A stretch of DNA of 31,647 bases, from the NCBI GenBank assembly GCA_022713905.1, contig JAIHTM010000005.1, forward strand, positions 1 through 31,647, given 5' to 3'. Below, piece by piece: positions 22,510 to 30,445 of this stretch. Both the position numbers and the translations under genes were made by a program. Position 1 is the first letter of the stretch; every line of letters starts with the position of its first letter. Origin of the DNA: Collinsella sp. (GTDB lineage Bacteria > Actinomycetota > Coriobacteriia > Coriobacteriales > Coriobacteriaceae). Under the pieces are notes generated by a model. The model made no database searches. It was not told the origin of the DNA and saw nothing but the letters and a program-made list of their open reading frames with translations.

Positions 22510-22609
22510 GGGGACCAAAGCACCGCACCTTGCCGCTCAATCGTCGCTCGCGTACCTTAAGTACGCTTCGCTCCTCTTTCGTGGCAATCTGCGGCACTTT
22601 GACCCCTTA
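22507..22609. repeat. 103-bp imperfect palindromic element (MITE/REP-like)
   Basis: The ends TAAGGGG and CCCCTTA are perfect, and most of the interior pairs too: AAAGCACCGCA with TGCGGCACTTT, TTGCC with GGCAA, CGCTCGCGTACC with GTACGCTTCGCTC around a central CTTAAG. Its first three bases provide the stop codon of the preceding gene. It could fold into one long hairpin in either RNA. It shares the AAGGGGAC string with the GGGACAGG hairpins but is otherwise different. Confidence 0.75.
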
Positions 22610-22653
22610 GACGACCTGCGGGGTTAACTTGGTTGAGTTTATCCTGCTTGAAT

Positions 22654-22690
22654 AGCCCGGGTATGACGTTGTTGTCATGTCCGGGCTTTT
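22654..22690 (+). terminator. Intrinsic terminator
   Basis: AGCCCGG, ATGAC, loop, GTCAT, CCGGGCT followed by TTTTGTGTTT. It would end transcription from the deformylase-like gene and insulate the hydrolase gene, which starts 63 bp later. Confidence 0.85.
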
Positions 22691-22753
22691 GTGTTTAGCG
22701 CCTTTTTGTTTGGTGACAATGAACTTAGCGAGAACGTGAAGCTAGGAGGCGCT

Positions 22754-23719
22754 ATGTGCACGAGTATTCGATTTACCGATGATTCCGGCCACATGTATCT
22801 GGGACGCAACCTCGACTGGAGCTTTGACTACGGCCAACAGGTTCGCGTGATGCCGCGCGGGTTTCACATTCCGTATTCGTTTATCGACGACGCGACAGCG
22901 GCACACGCGGTGATTGGTATGTGCATCGATTACAAGAACTACCCTATGTTCTTCGATTGCGGCAACGATGCGGGCCTCGCCGTGGCGGGCCTCAATTTCC
23001 CGGGCTATGCCGAGTATGCCGAGGGACCGGTTGATGGAAAGACCAATATCGCGGCCTATGAGTTTCCCCTGTGGGTGGCAGCGACGTTCTCGACGGTCGA
23101 CGAGGTCGAGGCTGCGCTGCGTGATACGGTGATTGTCGCCAAATCTGCAGGAGAGGGGCTGGGCGTGTCGCTGCTCCATTGGATTATCGGCGACAGCCAG
23201 CGTAGCATCGTGGTCGAGATGATGTCTGACGGCCTGCATGTACACGACGATCCGGTCGACACCCTTGCCAATCAGCCCGCCTTCCCGTGGCACATGGAAA
23301 ACCTGCGCACCTATATCACGGCCACAAGCGATTTTCCGCAGACGGCGACATGGCGTGGCGCCGAGCTCAAGCCCTATGGCGCGGGTGCCGGCATGCGCGG
23401 TATTCCGGGTGACTGCTATTCGCCGAGCCGCTTCGTGAAGGCGGCGTACCTCAACGCCAATTACCCGCAAAAAGATAGCGAGGCCGAGAACGTGATTCGC
23501 ATGTTCCGCTCGCTCGAGGGCGTGGCGATGATCGAGGGCGCGTCCAAGATGGGCGACGGCAAGTTCGAGAAGACCATCTATACCGGCTGCTTTAGCGCAC
23601 GCACGGGCAATTATTACTACGCGATGTATGGGGATCCGTCGATTCGCTACGTGAGCCTGATGGATGCCGAGGGCGCGAGCCCCGATAGGCTCGTGGTTCC
23701 CGAGCCGCGTCGTCCGTAG
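22754..23719 (+). CDS. Choloylglycine hydrolase family enzyme, probable bile salt hydrolase
   Basis: 321 residues, family length. An Ntn-hydrolase in which Cys2 becomes the catalytic N-terminal residue after Met removal. All expected active-site residues are present: Cys2, Arg18 and Asp21 (LGRNLDW), Asn81 (AGLNFPGY), Asn173 (TLANQPAFPWH) and Arg226 (PGDCYSPSRF). It would cleave the glycine or taurine amide of conjugated bile acids; penicillin V acylases share the fold, so substrate is not certain from motifs. No signal peptide, so cytosolic. ATG 22754 follows AGGAGG by four nucleotides, and this start is required to expose Cys2. The gene has its own terminators on both sides and is probably monocistronic. 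It fits a gut bacterium. Confidence 0.9.
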   Translation: MCTSIRFTDDSGHMYLGRNLDWSFDYGQQVRVMPRGFHIPYSFIDDATAAHAVIGMCIDYKNYPMFFDCGNDAGLAVAGLNFPGYAEYAEGPVDGKTNIAAYEFPLWVAATFSTVDEVEAALRDTVIVAKSAGEGLGVSLLHWIIGDSQRSIVVEMMSDGLHVHDDPVDTLANQPAFPWHMENLRTYITATSDFPQTATWRGAELKPYGAGAGMRGIPGDCYSPSRFVKAAYLNANYPQKDSEAENVIRMFRSLEGVAMIEGASKMGDGKFEKTIYTGCFSARTGNYYYAMYGDPSIRYVSLMDAEGASPDRLVVPEPRRP

Positions 23720-23742
23720 GTGAGAAGTCCGTCGCGATACAA

Positions 23743-23778
23743 AGCGGCCCTGCATCTCTCGTGAGGTGCAGGGCCGCT
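23743..23778. terminator. Terminator hairpin between convergent genes
   Basis: AGCGGCCCTGCA and TGCAGGGCCGCT form a perfect 12-bp outer stem with further CTC/GAG pairing. On the minus strand it is followed by TTTG, so it better suits the kup side, but its position serves both. Confidence 0.75.
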
Positions 23779-23798
23779 GTCGTCGATTCGCGGCGTCG

Positions 23799-26030
23799 CT
23801 AGAAGTTGGCGTCGTTGAGTTGTTCACTCTCGAGGCCGTCGAGCTGTTGCTGCTCGGGCGTATCGGCGACGCTCTCGAGCAGCTCAGTGGGATCGACGTT
23901 CATATTCCTACCAGCTTCGTTGCCGTTGACCAGGTCGTCCGAGAAGATGTCGACTTCCATTTCCTCGGCTTCCTCGATCTGAACTTCGAGTGGCACCTGG
24001 GTGCGTACAAGCTTGACTGCCGGACGCATGCGGGCAAAGAGGGGCACGTACTCGATGATGATGGCCGAGTTCTCTAGGCCGTACCAACGTGCCGGGCTTC
24101 CGCAGGCGCGGCGGACGGCGTACTTGATGGCCATCACGCGGTGGTCGTTGCGGTTGATGTCCGTTTCGGGGGCAAGCATCTTGCGTAGCATGCAAAAACG
24201 GAAGTCGCCCACGTTGCCGCGGGTCTCGTAGATGGAGTAGGTGTGATGCTGCGGCGGCAGCTCACCCGATGCCATCAAGTCGCCAACGATCTGGCGCAGG
24301 TAGGCGTTAACGCGCTGGTTGACCTTAAAGCCCAGGTCCAAGCGCACGCGGAACAAGAAGTCCGTGCCAAAGGTCTCAACGGAATACTCATGCGTATAGG
24401 GCTCATCGGTAACGTGCACGTTGATGAACCAGTATGCCTTGGCGCGCTTGGGATGTTTGTCCAAGATGGAATAGAGCACGTCGCGGTCGAGCGTGAGCGG
24501 GTCGGGACTGTTGGTGAGGAACACCAGGTTGTCGGCGAGCACGGGGTAGGTCTCGTCGTTACGCAGGCGGTTGAGCTGATCGATGTACTTGGAGACGGGC
24601 AGCAGAATCGTCTGCGTGCGCTCGATGGCGGTGCCGCGGCGCCACACGTACATAAGGCCAAACAGCAGCGAGGCCAGGAAGATCATCACATAGCCGCCGT
24701 CAAAGAACATGGTGAGGCATGAGGCAAAGAAGCAGAGCTCGATGGCGCCAAAAAGCAGGGCGAAGATGCAGGCGCCCAGCTTGTGCTTGAGAATGCCGGC
24801 GATATAGCTCGTCAAAAGCGTCGTGGTCATGAGCATGGTCACGGTGATGGCGAGGCCATAGGCGCTTTCCATGCGCTCGGAGTTCTGGAACAGCAGCACA
24901 ATGAAGATGCAGCCGACCCACATGATGTTGTTGACGAGCGGAATATAGAGCTGGCCCTTGGTGTCGCTGGGGTAGTGGATGCGCAGATGCGGCATAAGGT
25001 TGAGGCGCGTGGCCTCGGATACCAGCGAGAACGAGCCGGTGATGAGCGCCTGCGAGGCGATGATGGCCGCCACGGCCGAAAGCACGATGGCAAAGGGGCG
25101 CAGGGGCTCGGGAAGCATCATGTAGAACGGGTTGACGATGTCCATCGCGAGCATCTGGGGATTGGAGTTGTTGGCGAGCAGCCAAGCGCCCTGACCCAGA
25201 TAGTTAAGGATGAGGGCCGCCTTAACAAACGGCCAGGATGCATAGATGTTTGCCTTGCCCACGTGGCCCATGTCTGAATAGAGCGCCTCGGCGCCGGTCG
25301 TCGACAGGAAGACGAAGCCGAGCACCATGATGCCCGAATGGTTGATGGGCGAGAACAGGAACATAATGCCGCGGATGGGGTTGAGCGCGCGCAAGATGGA
25401 CAGGTTGCCGAGCATGTTGAACAGACCGGCGCCTGCCAGGAACAGGAACCACAGCGTCATGAGCGGGCCAAACAGCTTGCCGATCGACGAGGTGCCGGCA
25501 CGCTGCATGGCAAACAGGCCGCAGATAATGATGATGGTGATGATGATCACATTGGTCTGGCCGTCGCCCAGCAGTGCATGGCCCCACTCGATGGTGCGCA
25601 GTCCCTCGATTGCTGTGGTTACGGTGACGGCGGGGGTAAGGATGCCGTCGGCGAGCAGCGCCGCGCCGCCAATCATGGCGGGCAGAATCAGCCACGGCGC
25701 CACCTTGCGCACAAGGCTGAACAGGGCGAAGATACCGCCTTCGTTGTGGTTGTCGGCCTTCATGGCGATCAGCACGTACTTGACCGTGGTCACGAGCGTC
25801 ATGGTCCAGATAACGAGTGAAAGCGCGCCCAGGATCATGTCCTCGCTGACAGTGCCGATGCCGCCGTTGTTAGCGACGATTGATTTCATGGTGTACATGG
25901 GGCTCGTGCCGATGTCGCCATAGACGACGCCGAGCGTTACGAGCAGCATGCCAGCGGAGAGGGGGATGGCGCCATGCCCGCCCTGCACATGCTGGTCTTG
26001 GAGGCTTGCCTCCAGCTTGTTGTGTGCCAC
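23799..26030 (-). CDS. kup: KUP-family potassium uptake transporter
   Basis: 743 residues, with about 12 membrane helices (roughly 25-455) and a cytoplasmic C-terminal domain of about 290 residues, as in E. coli Kup and KimA relatives. The signature TLGVVYGDIGTSPMYT lies at the first helix, ADGILTPAVTVTTAIEGL further on. It imports potassium with protons. The very acidic tail (EEAEEMEVDIF..., EQQQLDGLESEQLNDANF) is an extra. I chose GTG at 26030, five nucleotides after AAGGGAG, in place of the ATG at 26048, which has no binding site and itself overlaps the AAGGGAG. The leader contains a 24-bp palindrome (26129-26152); it is too short for a cyclic di-AMP riboswitch. Confidence 0.92.
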   Translation of the reverse strand: MAHNKLEASLQDQHVQGGHGAIPLSAGMLLVTLGVVYGDIGTSPMYTMKSIVANNGGIGTVSEDMILGALSLVIWTMTLVTTVKYVLIAMKADNHNEGGIFALFSLVRKVAPWLILPAMIGGAALLADGILTPAVTVTTAIEGLRTIEWGHALLGDGQTNVIIITIIIICGLFAMQRAGTSSIGKLFGPLMTLWFLFLAGAGLFNMLGNLSILRALNPIRGIMFLFSPINHSGIMVLGFVFLSTTGAEALYSDMGHVGKANIYASWPFVKAALILNYLGQGAWLLANNSNPQMLAMDIVNPFYMMLPEPLRPFAIVLSAVAAIIASQALITGSFSLVSEATRLNLMPHLRIHYPSDTKGQLYIPLVNNIMWVGCIFIVLLFQNSERMESAYGLAITVTMLMTTTLLTSYIAGILKHKLGACIFALLFGAIELCFFASCLTMFFDGGYVMIFLASLLFGLMYVWRRGTAIERTQTILLPVSKYIDQLNRLRNDETYPVLADNLVFLTNSPDPLTLDRDVLYSILDKHPKRAKAYWFINVHVTDEPYTHEYSVETFGTDFLFRVRLDLGFKVNQRVNAYLRQIVGDLMASGELPPQHHTYSIYETRGNVGDFRFCMLRKMLAPETDINRNDHRVMAIKYAVRRACGSPARWYGLENSAIIIEYVPLFARMRPAVKLVRTQVPLEVQIEEAEEMEVDIFSDDLVNGNEAGRNMNVDPTELLESVADTPEQQQLDGLESEQLNDANF

Positions 26031-26128
26031 GTGGACTCCCTTAGACATCCGGTTATCTGTCTAGGACAAAAACTTTATGCCGTCTTTATACATACAAGAG
26101 CAGTTTGGCACATCGGGTTATTTTAGAC

Positions 26129-26152
26129 AATAATCCTCAGCTGGGGATTATT
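26129..26152. promoter_or_regulatory. 24-bp near-perfect palindrome upstream of kup
   Basis: AATAATCC-T-CAGCTG-G-GGATTATT is symmetric except at one position pair (T/G). It lies 99 bp upstream of the kup start and 34 bp downstream of the EamA stop codon. It may be an operator for kup or a weak terminator for the upstream gene; there is no pure T-run. I do not recognise the motif. Confidence 0.5.
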
Positions 26153-26185
26153 TATCTATGCAGGTAGCATTTCAAAGCAGGGCTT

Positions 26186-27097
26186 TTAAGCACGTGCTGT
26201 CTGGGCGATGCCAGCCTTGGCGTTTGCGCGTTTGCCGGCGAGTTCGCAAAAAATCGCGCCGCCGATGATAAGCGCGGCGCCCATCAGGCGGACCGGTGTT
26301 ATGGCTTCGCCCAAAAGGACGGCCGAGAACACGACCGCCGAAAGCGGCTCGAGGTAGCCGACGACGGCGACGGTCTGGACGGGCAGCTTGGCGACGGCAC
26401 TAAAGTAGAGCAGGCAACCGATGCCGGTGTTGACGACGCCGAGCATGACGACGGCGCGCCAATCAATACTGGCGGCGACGCCGGCGGACAGGAATAAGGG
26501 AGCGCCCTGCGTGATGAGCGTAAGGACCAGCGCGGTCACAAAGGCGGCGCTCACCTGGAGCGTGGAGTTCTCGAGGCCTTCGATGTGTGGCGCACCCTTG
26601 CTAGCGATGACCATCAGCGCATAGCAAAATGCCGAGGCGATGCCGCAGGCGATACCCGCAATGGGCATATTGCCGCCTAGACCTTGCGCTGCGATGAGAA
26701 AAGCACCGCAAGCAACGGCGATAAAGCCGGCGATTTTGCCTCCGGTCAGCTTTTCGCCAAAGATGAGCGGGGAGAGCGCCATGACAATGATGGGGCCGCA
26801 GTAGTACAGCAGCGAGGATACGCCGACGCCGATCGTCTGGTAGGCGCGGAACAGAAAAATCCAGCTGGCGCCCAGCGCGGCTCCCGAGAGGAGGAGGGCT
26901 GCGGCTTCGCGGGGGCGAGATGGCGCCTGCAACTTATGGCGTTGGGTGATGGCGAGGATGGTGACAAGCGAGAGTGCGCCCAAAAACGTGCGTAGTAGCA
27001 CGATATCGGAGCTCGGCAGTGCGATGGCAGCGGCGATGATGCCGTTGGAGCCAAACAATAGCAATGCTGCTAAGTACGTAAACAGACCGTTGTTCAT
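26186..27097 (-). CDS. EamA/DMT-superfamily transporter (drug/metabolite exporter)
   Basis: 303 residues with about ten predicted membrane helices arranged as two EamA repeats; the N-terminus MNNGLFTYLAALLLFGSNG and the second repeat (GVVNTGIGCLLYFSAVAKLP, YLEPLSAVVFSAVLLGE) carry the usual family patterns. Such proteins export amino acids, metabolites or drugs across the cytoplasmic membrane. ATG 27097 follows AGGGG at a somewhat long distance. The gene is divergent from a LysR gene 118 bp away, a classical arrangement in which the regulator controls the exporter; a TTCAC-N5-GTGAA repeat lies between. Substrate cannot be told. Confidence 0.88.
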   Translation of the reverse strand: MNNGLFTYLAALLLFGSNGIIAAAIALPSSDIVLLRTFLGALSLVTILAITQRHKLQAPSRPREAAALLLSGAALGASWIFLFRAYQTIGVGVSSLLYYCGPIIVMALSPLIFGEKLTGGKIAGFIAVACGAFLIAAQGLGGNMPIAGIACGIASAFCYALMVIASKGAPHIEGLENSTLQVSAAFVTALVLTLITQGAPLFLSAGVAASIDWRAVVMLGVVNTGIGCLLYFSAVAKLPVQTVAVVGYLEPLSAVVFSAVLLGEAITPVRLMGAALIIGGAIFCELAGKRANAKAGIAQTARA

Positions 27098-27127
27098 GCG
27101 CTGACATCCCCTCTATATCCGAGCAAC

Positions 27128-27142
27128 TTCACTATGGGTGAA
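27128..27142. promoter_or_regulatory. LysR-type operator candidate in divergent promoter
   Basis: TTCAC-N5-GTGAA, a 15-bp inverted repeat with T and A at its ends, of the general LysR box form T-N11-A. It lies between the EamA gene and the LysR gene, 23 bp from a TATAAT box (27165-27170) that reads toward the LysR gene. Confidence 0.4.
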
Positions 27143-27215
27143 CTGGCTTTAGAAGAAAAGCGAATATAATGCATGGCTGACATGACAAAAGCTCATGCAT
27201 GGATGGAGGACTGCC

Positions 27216-28073
27216 GTGGAAACGAATATTCAAAAGATGCAGGTGCTGCTCGAGACAGTGCGCGCCGGAAGCTTTACGCGCGCCGCCGAGCGCCTGAGCT
27301 ATTCGCAATCGGGCGTGAGCCGTATGGTGGCCGATCTTGAGGCCGATTGGGGCTTTAAGGTGCTCGACCGCAGTCGCGAGGGCGTGGCTCTTTCTGCTGA
27401 CGGGCGACAGGTCATGCCGGCTGTCGAGGCGCTCTGCGAGGAATTCGTTCGCTTGCAGCGACGCGTGGATGAGATGCGTGGGCTCATGCGCGGCAAAATC
27501 TGCATCGGTACGTTTTCGAGCGTGGCGACCCACGTGCTGCCGCCGGTGATTGCTCGTTTTCGTGCCGATTATCCAGACATTGATTACGAGCTGCTGATGG
27601 GCGACTATTCAGAGATTGAACAATGGGTGGCAGAGGGCCGCTGCGATCTGGGCTTTATCCCGCATGAGCCCCGAGAAAATGGCATGACGTCGCGGTCTTT
27701 GGTGCGCGACGAGTTGATGGCGGTAGTGCCGGCAGACTCTTTGCTTGCCACTGAAGAGGTCGTCTCTCTTGCCGATTTGGCCAACGAGCAGTTTATTCTG
27801 CTGGAACGCGGCACCGATGATGAGATTACGCCGCTGTTTCGTCGGGCGGGGCTGACGGTGCGCTCCAAGCTGTCGACCTGGGATGACTATGCGATTATGG
27901 CTATGGTGGAGGATGGCCTGGGCGTGAGCGTTCTTCCTGCGCTCATCTTGCGCCGCTGTCAGTTCGATGTTGCCGTGCGTCGGCTCGAGGGGCATCCCCA
28001 TCGGCAGATCAATGCGATATATCGCACGGCTGACGTTTCGCTTGCCGCCGCTCGATTCCTTGAATACCTCTAA
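27216..28073 (+). CDS. LysR-family transcriptional regulator
   Basis: 285 residues, normal length. The N-terminal helix-turn-helix is clear (VRAGSFTRAAERL, SQSGVSRMVADLE), followed by the ligand-binding domain (GKICIGTFSSVATHVLPPVI, then DYSEIEQWVAEGRCDLGFI). The start is GTG 27216, five nucleotides after GGAGGA; the in-frame ATG at 27195 precedes that site. TATAAT at 27165-27170 is a likely -10. It most likely controls the divergent EamA exporter and itself. Inducer unknown. Its stop codon is followed by the upstream repeats of the XRE-AlaA gene after 60 bp, so those two are separately transcribed. Confidence 0.9.
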   Translation: METNIQKMQVLLETVRAGSFTRAAERLSYSQSGVSRMVADLEADWGFKVLDRSREGVALSADGRQVMPAVEALCEEFVRLQRRVDEMRGLMRGKICIGTFSSVATHVLPPVIARFRADYPDIDYELLMGDYSEIEQWVAEGRCDLGFIPHEPRENGMTSRSLVRDELMAVVPADSLLATEEVVSLADLANEQFILLERGTDDEITPLFRRAGLTVRSKLSTWDDYAIMAMVEDGLGVSVLPALILRRCQFDVAVRRLEGHPHRQINAIYRTADVSLAAARFLEYL

Positions 28074-28132
28074 ACGCGTGCACGTCATTGTCCGCTTTGG
28101 GCAAATCTCGGAGTTCGGTACGTTTTCTTATG

Positions 28133-28217
28133 AAATTGAACTTTCGAATGAGGTACGGCGCTATACTGCTTGCTAAATTGAACCTTGGTTCAATTCGTGT
28201 TCTATAAATTGAACTTT
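28133..28217. promoter_or_regulatory. Three phased AAATTGAAC(T/C)TT repeats, candidate XRE operators
   Basis: AAATTGAAC(T/C)TT occurs at 28133-28144, 28175-28186 and 28206-28217, spaced 42 and 31 bp, close to four and three helical turns. The middle copy is half of a palindrome, AATTGAACC-TT-GGTTCAATT (28176-28195). TATACT (28162-28167) and TATAAA (28203-28208) lie among them as possible -10 boxes. The cluster ends 18 bp before the GTG start, so bound protein would block the promoter. Autoregulation by the XRE domain encoded downstream is inferred. Confidence 0.65.
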
Positions 28218-28235
28218 GCCAGCAAGGAGGTTCCT

Positions 28236-29756
28236 GTGGCCCAAGAGACGTTTAGTAATCGCCTGCGACAGGCTATGTCCGATCGCGACGTTCGCCAGTC
28301 GGACGTAATCCGCGCATCGGAGATGCTCGGCAAAAAACTCGGCAAGAGTCAGATGAGCCAATATGTGAGCGGCAAGACGATTCCGCGGCGCGACGTGGCA
28401 GAGCTGCTCGCCCGCATCTTGGAGGTCGATGTTACCTGGCTGCTCGCCGGTGACGCCGATCAGGGCGAGGCATCATCGTCCCGCAACGTTTCCAAGCCCG
28501 AACCCCATCCCTCAGCTCAAATTCCAAGGAGCACCACCATGCGTACTTTTTCCAAATCCACCAAACTCGAGAACGTTCTGTATGACGTGCGCGGCCCCGT
28601 CGTCGACGAGGCTGCCCGTATGGAGGACGAAGGCGAGCGCATCCTCAAGCTCAATATCGGCAACCCGGCGCCCTTCGGTTTCCGCACGCCCGACGAGGTT
28701 ATCAAGGACATGCGCCAGCAGCTGCCCGACTGCGAAGGCTATTCCAACTCGCGCGGCCTGTTCTCCGCGCGCAAGGCGATTATGCAGTATTCGCAGATCA
28801 AGGGTCTGCCCAACGTTCAGATGGAGCATATCTACACAGGCAACGGCGTGTCCGAGCTCATTCAGCTTTCGATGAACGCGCTGCTCGACAATGGCGACGA
28901 GATTCTGATCCCCAGCCCCGACTATCCGCTCTGGACGGCGTGCGCAACACTTGCCGGTGGTCATCCCGTGCACTATCTGTGCGATGAGCAGGCGGATTGG
29001 TATCCCGACCTGGAGGATATGGAGTCCAAGATCACGAGCGCGACCAAAGCCCTCGTCATCATCAACCCCAACAACCCCACGGGTTCCGTCTATCCGCGCG
29101 AGGTGCTCGAGGGCATCGTCGAGGTTGCACGCAGGCATCAGCTGATGATTTTTGCCGATGAGATCTACGACCGCCTGTGCATGGACGGCTACGAGCACGT
29201 CTCGATTGCCTCGCTCGCCCCCGACCTGCCCTGCGTTACCTTTAGTGGCCTTTCCAAGTCGCACATGATTGCGGGCTATCGTATAGGCTGGATGGTGCTT
29301 TCGGGCAACCAGCGCTGCATGAGCGACTTCATCATGGGTATCAACATGCTCTCCAACATGCGCCTGTGCTCCAACGTGCCGGCTCAGTCAATCGTTCAGA
29401 CGGCACTCGGTGGTCATCAGTCCGTTAACGACTACATCCGTCCCGGCGGCCGTGTCTACGAGCAGCGCATCTTTGTGTATGAGGCGCTCAGCAAGATCGA
29501 CGGCATCTCGGTGGTCAAGCCGCGCGCGGCGTTCTACATCTTCCCCAAGATGGATGTGAAGAAGTTCAACATCACCGATGACGAGCAGTTCGCCCTTGAC
29601 CTGCTGCACGAGAAGAAGATCCTGATCACGCGCGGCGGCGGCTTCAACTGGGCTGAGCCCGACCACTTCCGTATCGTGTACCTGCCGCGCATGGAAGTAC
29701 TCAAAGAGTCCCTCGAAGACCTCGCCGACTTCTTTGACCATTACCGCCAGTCGTAG
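28236..29756 (+). CDS. Fusion of an XRE-type DNA-binding domain and an AlaA-like aminotransferase
   Basis: 506 residues. Residues about 5-73 are a lambda-repressor-like helix-turn-helix (FSNRLRQAMSDRDVRQSDV, KSQMSQYVSGKTIPRRD, VDVTWLLAGD). A Ser/Pro-rich linker (74-101) joins it to a complete class I PLP aminotransferase closely resembling E. coli AlaA, the glutamate-pyruvate aminotransferase: KLNIGNPAPFGF, the PDYPLWTA aromatic site, INPNNPTG, FADEIYD, the PLP lysine in SGLSKSH (Lys341) and DHFRIV. GTG 28236 is five nucleotides after AAGGAGG. Within the linker, AAGGAG (28526-28531) stands seven nucleotides before ATG 28539, which would give an aminotransferase of exactly 405 residues, the length of E. 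coli AlaA. So the gene may yield both fused and free enzyme. Unlike MocR proteins, the enzyme part keeps catalytic residues. Confidence 0.9.
   Translation: MAQETFSNRLRQAMSDRDVRQSDVIRASEMLGKKLGKSQMSQYVSGKTIPRRDVAELLARILEVDVTWLLAGDADQGEASSSRNVSKPEPHPSAQIPRSTTMRTFSKSTKLENVLYDVRGPVVDEAARMEDEGERILKLNIGNPAPFGFRTPDEVIKDMRQQLPDCEGYSNSRGLFSARKAIMQYSQIKGLPNVQMEHIYTGNGVSELIQLSMNALLDNGDEILIPSPDYPLWTACATLAGGHPVHYLCDEQADWYPDLEDMESKITSATKALVIINPNNPTGSVYPREVLEGIVEVARRHQLMIFADEIYDRLCMDGYEHVSIASLAPDLPCVTFSGLSKSHMIAGYRIGWMVLSGNQRCMSDFIMGINMLSNMRLCSNVPAQSIVQTALGGHQSVNDYIRPGGRVYEQRIFVYEALSKIDGISVVKPRAAFYIFPKMDVKKFNITDDEQFALDLLHEKKILITRGGGFNWAEPDHFRIVYLPRMEVLKESLEDLADFFDHYRQS
28526..28541 (+). promoter_or_regulatory. 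Internal ribosome binding site and start inside the fusion gene
   Basis: AAGGAG, seven bases, ATG, in frame, precisely at the boundary between the linker and the aminotransferase domain. It is as strong as the main starts of this window. Expected product 405 residues. Confidence 0.7.
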
Positions 29757-29779
29757 GGGATAGAAACTCCGCACTATGA

Positions 29780-29820
29780 AAAGCTCCCTGCAGTTGTTTT
29801 GCTGCAGGGAGCTTTCTTGA
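29780..29820. terminator. Bidirectional terminator
   Basis: AAAGCTCCCTGCAG and CTGCAGGGAGCTTT form a perfect 14-bp stem with an 8-nt loop; TTTCTT follows on the plus strand and TTTTCAT on the minus strand. It serves the fusion gene and the convergent deformylase gene. Confidence 0.88.
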
Positions 29821-29830
29821 ATCGGCGGAA

Positions 29831-30241
29831 CTAAATAACAATCCCGTTGCAGTGGTCGATTTCGTGTTGGATGATCTCGGCGGTGTAGCCCGAGAAGTTC
29901 TTGATGCGGTGCACGAAGTTCTCGTCCAGATACTCCACCTTAATACGGCGATAGCGGGTACAAGGGCGCTCGCCGACCAGCGAAAGGCACCCTTCGCTTG
30001 TCTGATAGGCATTGACCTGCTCAAGAATTTGCGGGTTGTACATGAGCAACGACTTGCTGCCGTCCTTTACGCAGATGATGCGTTTGCGTACGCCAATCAT
30101 ATTGGCGGCAAGCCCCACGCATTCGTGCTCGTGCTCGTGCAGCGTGTCCAGAAGGTCTTGCCCGGTCGCGGCGTCCTCAGGGCCGGCATCCTCGGAGGGC
30201 AGGCGTAAAAAGAACTCGGACTTCATGATGGGTTTAATCAT
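29831..30241 (-). CDS. Peptide deformylase family protein, short form
   Basis: 136 residues, a short deformylase type. Motif II EGCLS and motif III QHEIDH are intact, so the metal site and catalytic glutamate are present; motif I reads VGLAANMIG, with methionine where classical enzymes have the transition-state glutamine (GxGLAAxQ). The N-terminus MIKPIMKSEFFLRLPSE is typical of this short group. It would deformylate nascent peptides, or act on another formylated substrate. ATG 30241 follows AAGGAG by six nucleotides; the open frame upstream to 30385 lacks a binding site. It is convergent with the XRE-AlaA gene across a terminator and divergent from the MFS gene. The gene at 22090 encodes a second homologue with a different lesion. 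Confidence 0.85.
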   Translation of the reverse strand: MIKPIMKSEFFLRLPSEDAGPEDAATGQDLLDTLHEHEHECVGLAANMIGVRKRIICVKDGSKSLLMYNPQILEQVNAYQTSEGCLSLVGERPCTRYRRIKVEYLDENFVHRIKNFSGYTAEIIQHEIDHCNGIVI

Positions 30242-30290
30242 GGCGGGCTCCTTGTATCTCATGCTTTCGTGGACTTTCAATAATAGCGCG

Positions 30291-30319
30291 GAGACAAAGC
30301 CGTGCGCTCGCGTTACAAT
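30291..30319 (+). promoter_or_regulatory. Candidate promoter of the MFS gene
   Basis: GAGACA, 17 bp, TACAAT. The -10 sits in CGTTACAATC, a context also found before the HAD gene (CGTTACAATA). It leaves an untranslated leader of about 120 bases, with CTAGGGC / GCCCTGGG that could fold. Confidence 0.4.
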
Positions 30320-30445
30320 CTTTCGACGTTGAACCATGTTGCCGGATGTGCTGTTTGCGCTGTCCGGTGTAAGTCTAGGGCTCATTTTCGCCCTGGGCTG
30401 TTCCTCTAGGGCGATGCGTTTGTCGTTCTAAGAGGAAGGAATTTC

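Noticed and set aside
26049..26185. Cyclic di-AMP (ydaO) riboswitch before kup
   Set aside because: The gap is only 137 bp and I could not find the conserved GGG...GCC and pseudoknot elements; only a palindrome is seen.
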